From Nitrospira sp. (GTDB lineage Bacteria > Nitrospirota > Nitrospiria > Nitrospirales > Nitrospiraceae): a DNA stretch of 6,360 bases. Every line of letters begins with the position of its first letter. The stretch's first letter is position 1. The notes under the pieces were generated by a model. The model saw only the letters and a program-made list of their open reading frames with translations. It searched no databases and was not told the origin of the DNA. The translations under genes were made by a program, and so were the position numbers. Of this stretch, positions 5,899-6,360 are shown in pieces. Location: the NCBI GenBank assembly GCA_005116795.1, contig SWDL01000157.1, forward strand, positions 1 to 6,360, given 5' to 3'.

Positions 5899-5900
5899 GG
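5890..5900 (+). promoter_or_regulatory. Purine-rich ribosome-binding region for the oxidoreductase gene
   Basis: GAGGGGTGAGG overlaps the lpxI stop codon. Its GAGG (5890-5893) is 9 nt, and the following G-run 7 nt, before GTG 5903. A competing start, GTG 5888, has GAGGA at 5875-5879. The 5903 start is favoured because it gives MRPLRVGVIG, a normal N-terminus for this family. Confidence 0.5.
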
Positions 5901-5902
5901 CG

Positions 5903-6360
5903 GTGCGTCCGCTCCGTGTGGGCGTCATCGGCGTGGGGCATCTCGGCCAGCACCACGCGCGCCTCTATGCGGCGCTGCCGCAAGCCACGCTGGTCGGCGT
6001 GGTGGATACTCGTCCAGCGCAGGCACAGTCCGTCGCCGAGCGGTATGGGGCGGCGGTGTTCGCCGATGTCCAGGCGCTCCTCAAGGAGGTCGATGCCGTC
6101 AGCGTGGCCGTGCCGACGTCTGATCACTATGCCGTCACGAAAGCCTGTCTGGCCGCCGGCGTCCATGTCCTCGTCGAGAAACCCATCGCGGTCGAGCCCC
6201 AAGACGCGCAGGACTTGGTGCGCCTGGCGCGTCAGGCAGCGCGCGTGCTCCAGGTCGGTCATGTGGAGCGGTTCAATCCCGCCCTGGCCGCGCTCCGGTC
6301 TCTCGTGTCCCGGCCGGCGTACATCGAATGTCATCGCTTGAGCCGGTTTGGGGTCCGCGG
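5903..6360 (+). CDS. Gfo/Idh/MocA-family NAD(P)-dependent oxidoreductase, N-terminal part
   Basis: This is a sugar or nucleotide-sugar dehydrogenase of the Gfo/Idh/MocA family, cut by the window edge after about 152 residues; complete members have roughly 300-380. The Rossmann fold starts at once with LRVGVIGVGHLGQHHARL (4-21), which contains the GxGxxG dinucleotide motif. Asp35 at the end of the second strand (LVGVVDTRP) suggests NAD rather than NADP. VAVPTSDHY (68-76) and VLVEKPIAV (89-97) are family signatures, with Lys93 of EKP the usual catalytic or binding Lys. VGHVERFNPAL (118-128) begins the substrate domain. It starts 4 nt after lpxI, so it belongs to the lipid A operon. A GnnA-like role, oxidising the 3-OH of UDP-GlcNAc(-type) sugars, is plausible from context but unproven. 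Other sugar dehydrogenations are possible. GTG 5888 is an alternative start. Confidence 0.9.
   Translation, partial: MRPLRVGVIGVGHLGQHHARLYAALPQATLVGVVDTRPAQAQSVAERYGAAVFADVQALLKEVDAVSVAVPTSDHYAVTKACLAAGVHVLVEKPIAVEPQDAQDLVRLARQAARVLQVGHVERFNPALAALRSLVSRPAYIECHRLSRFGVR

Larger units (their letters stand above)
208..6360 (+). other. Probable operon for outer-membrane biogenesis
   Basis: Seven genes run in one direction with gaps of 28, 24, 30, 13, 4 and 4 nt. No hairpin followed by a T-run is seen between any of them. The last two junctions place the ribosome-binding site inside or across the end of the preceding gene, suggesting translational coupling. Protein insertion (bamA, two skp) and lipid A supply (fabZ, lpxA, lpxI, oxidoreductase) would thus be co-expressed. 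The promoter and the end of the operon lie outside the window or could not be recognised. Confidence 0.75.

Noticed and set aside
4341..5928. Overlapping minus-strand frames (280 and 333 codons) opposite lpxA and lpxI.
   Set aside because: There are no domains or sensible starts, and the plus-strand genes have catalytic motifs and ribosome-binding sites.
1..6360. Mobile elements, CRISPR arrays, tRNA or rRNA genes, or a defence or secondary-metabolite system.
   Set aside because: The window is filled by seven contiguous core envelope genes with short gaps. I saw no terminal repeats, spacer-repeat pattern or RNA gene signature on either strand.

Overview
The window holds one gene-dense, single-strand (+) cluster for building the outer membrane of a diderm (Gram-negative-type) bacterium. 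Base composition is GC-rich, with codon third positions mostly G or C. The order is bamA, two OmpH/Skp-family chaperones, fabZ, lpxA, lpxI and a Gfo/Idh/MocA oxidoreductase. It resembles the proteobacterial bamA-skp-lpxD-fabZ-lpxA-lpxB block but is rearranged. Use of LpxI rather than LpxH, two skp copies, and an oxidoreductase after lpxI suggest a non-enterobacterial lineage. Nitrospirota (Nitrospira-like) is my best guess and a deltaproteobacterial-type lineage is an alternative. This assignment rests on memory of gene order and GC content, not on a search.

Layout: 1-207 is leader sequence with no gene I can assign. 208-2496 encodes BamA, the outer-membrane beta-barrel insertase, with signal peptide, five POTRA domains and a barrel. 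2525-3160 encodes a Skp/OmpH protein with a lipobox, so it is probably membrane-anchored. 3185-3730 encodes a second Skp/OmpH with an ordinary signal peptide. 3761-4207 is FabZ, 4221-5027 is LpxA, 5032-5898 is LpxI, and 5903 to the window end is the N-terminal part of a Gfo/Idh/MocA dehydrogenase. Gaps between genes are 28, 24, 30, 13, 4 and 4 bases with no terminator-like hairpin plus U-tract, so the set reads as one operon. Four of the seven starts are GTG.

How the genes work together: the two Skp-like proteins would carry unfolded outer-membrane proteins across the periplasm to BamA. FabZ and LpxA compete for 3-hydroxyacyl-ACP, sending it to phospholipid fatty acids or to lipid A. LpxI cleaves UDP-2,3-diacylglucosamine to lipid X in a later lipid A step. 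The oxidoreductase lies where GnnA-type enzymes, which oxidise C3 of UDP-GlcNAc, are found in some bacteria, so an amide-linked (GlcN3N-type) lipid A is a testable possibility.

The points most worth a second look are the lipobox-bearing Skp, a G9 tract inside its gene, a potential G-quadruplex over the fabZ ribosome-binding region, the absence of lpxD from its usual place, and the possible GnnA. I saw no mobile element, CRISPR array, tRNA or rRNA. Most of the window is conserved core biology, not a wholly new system.
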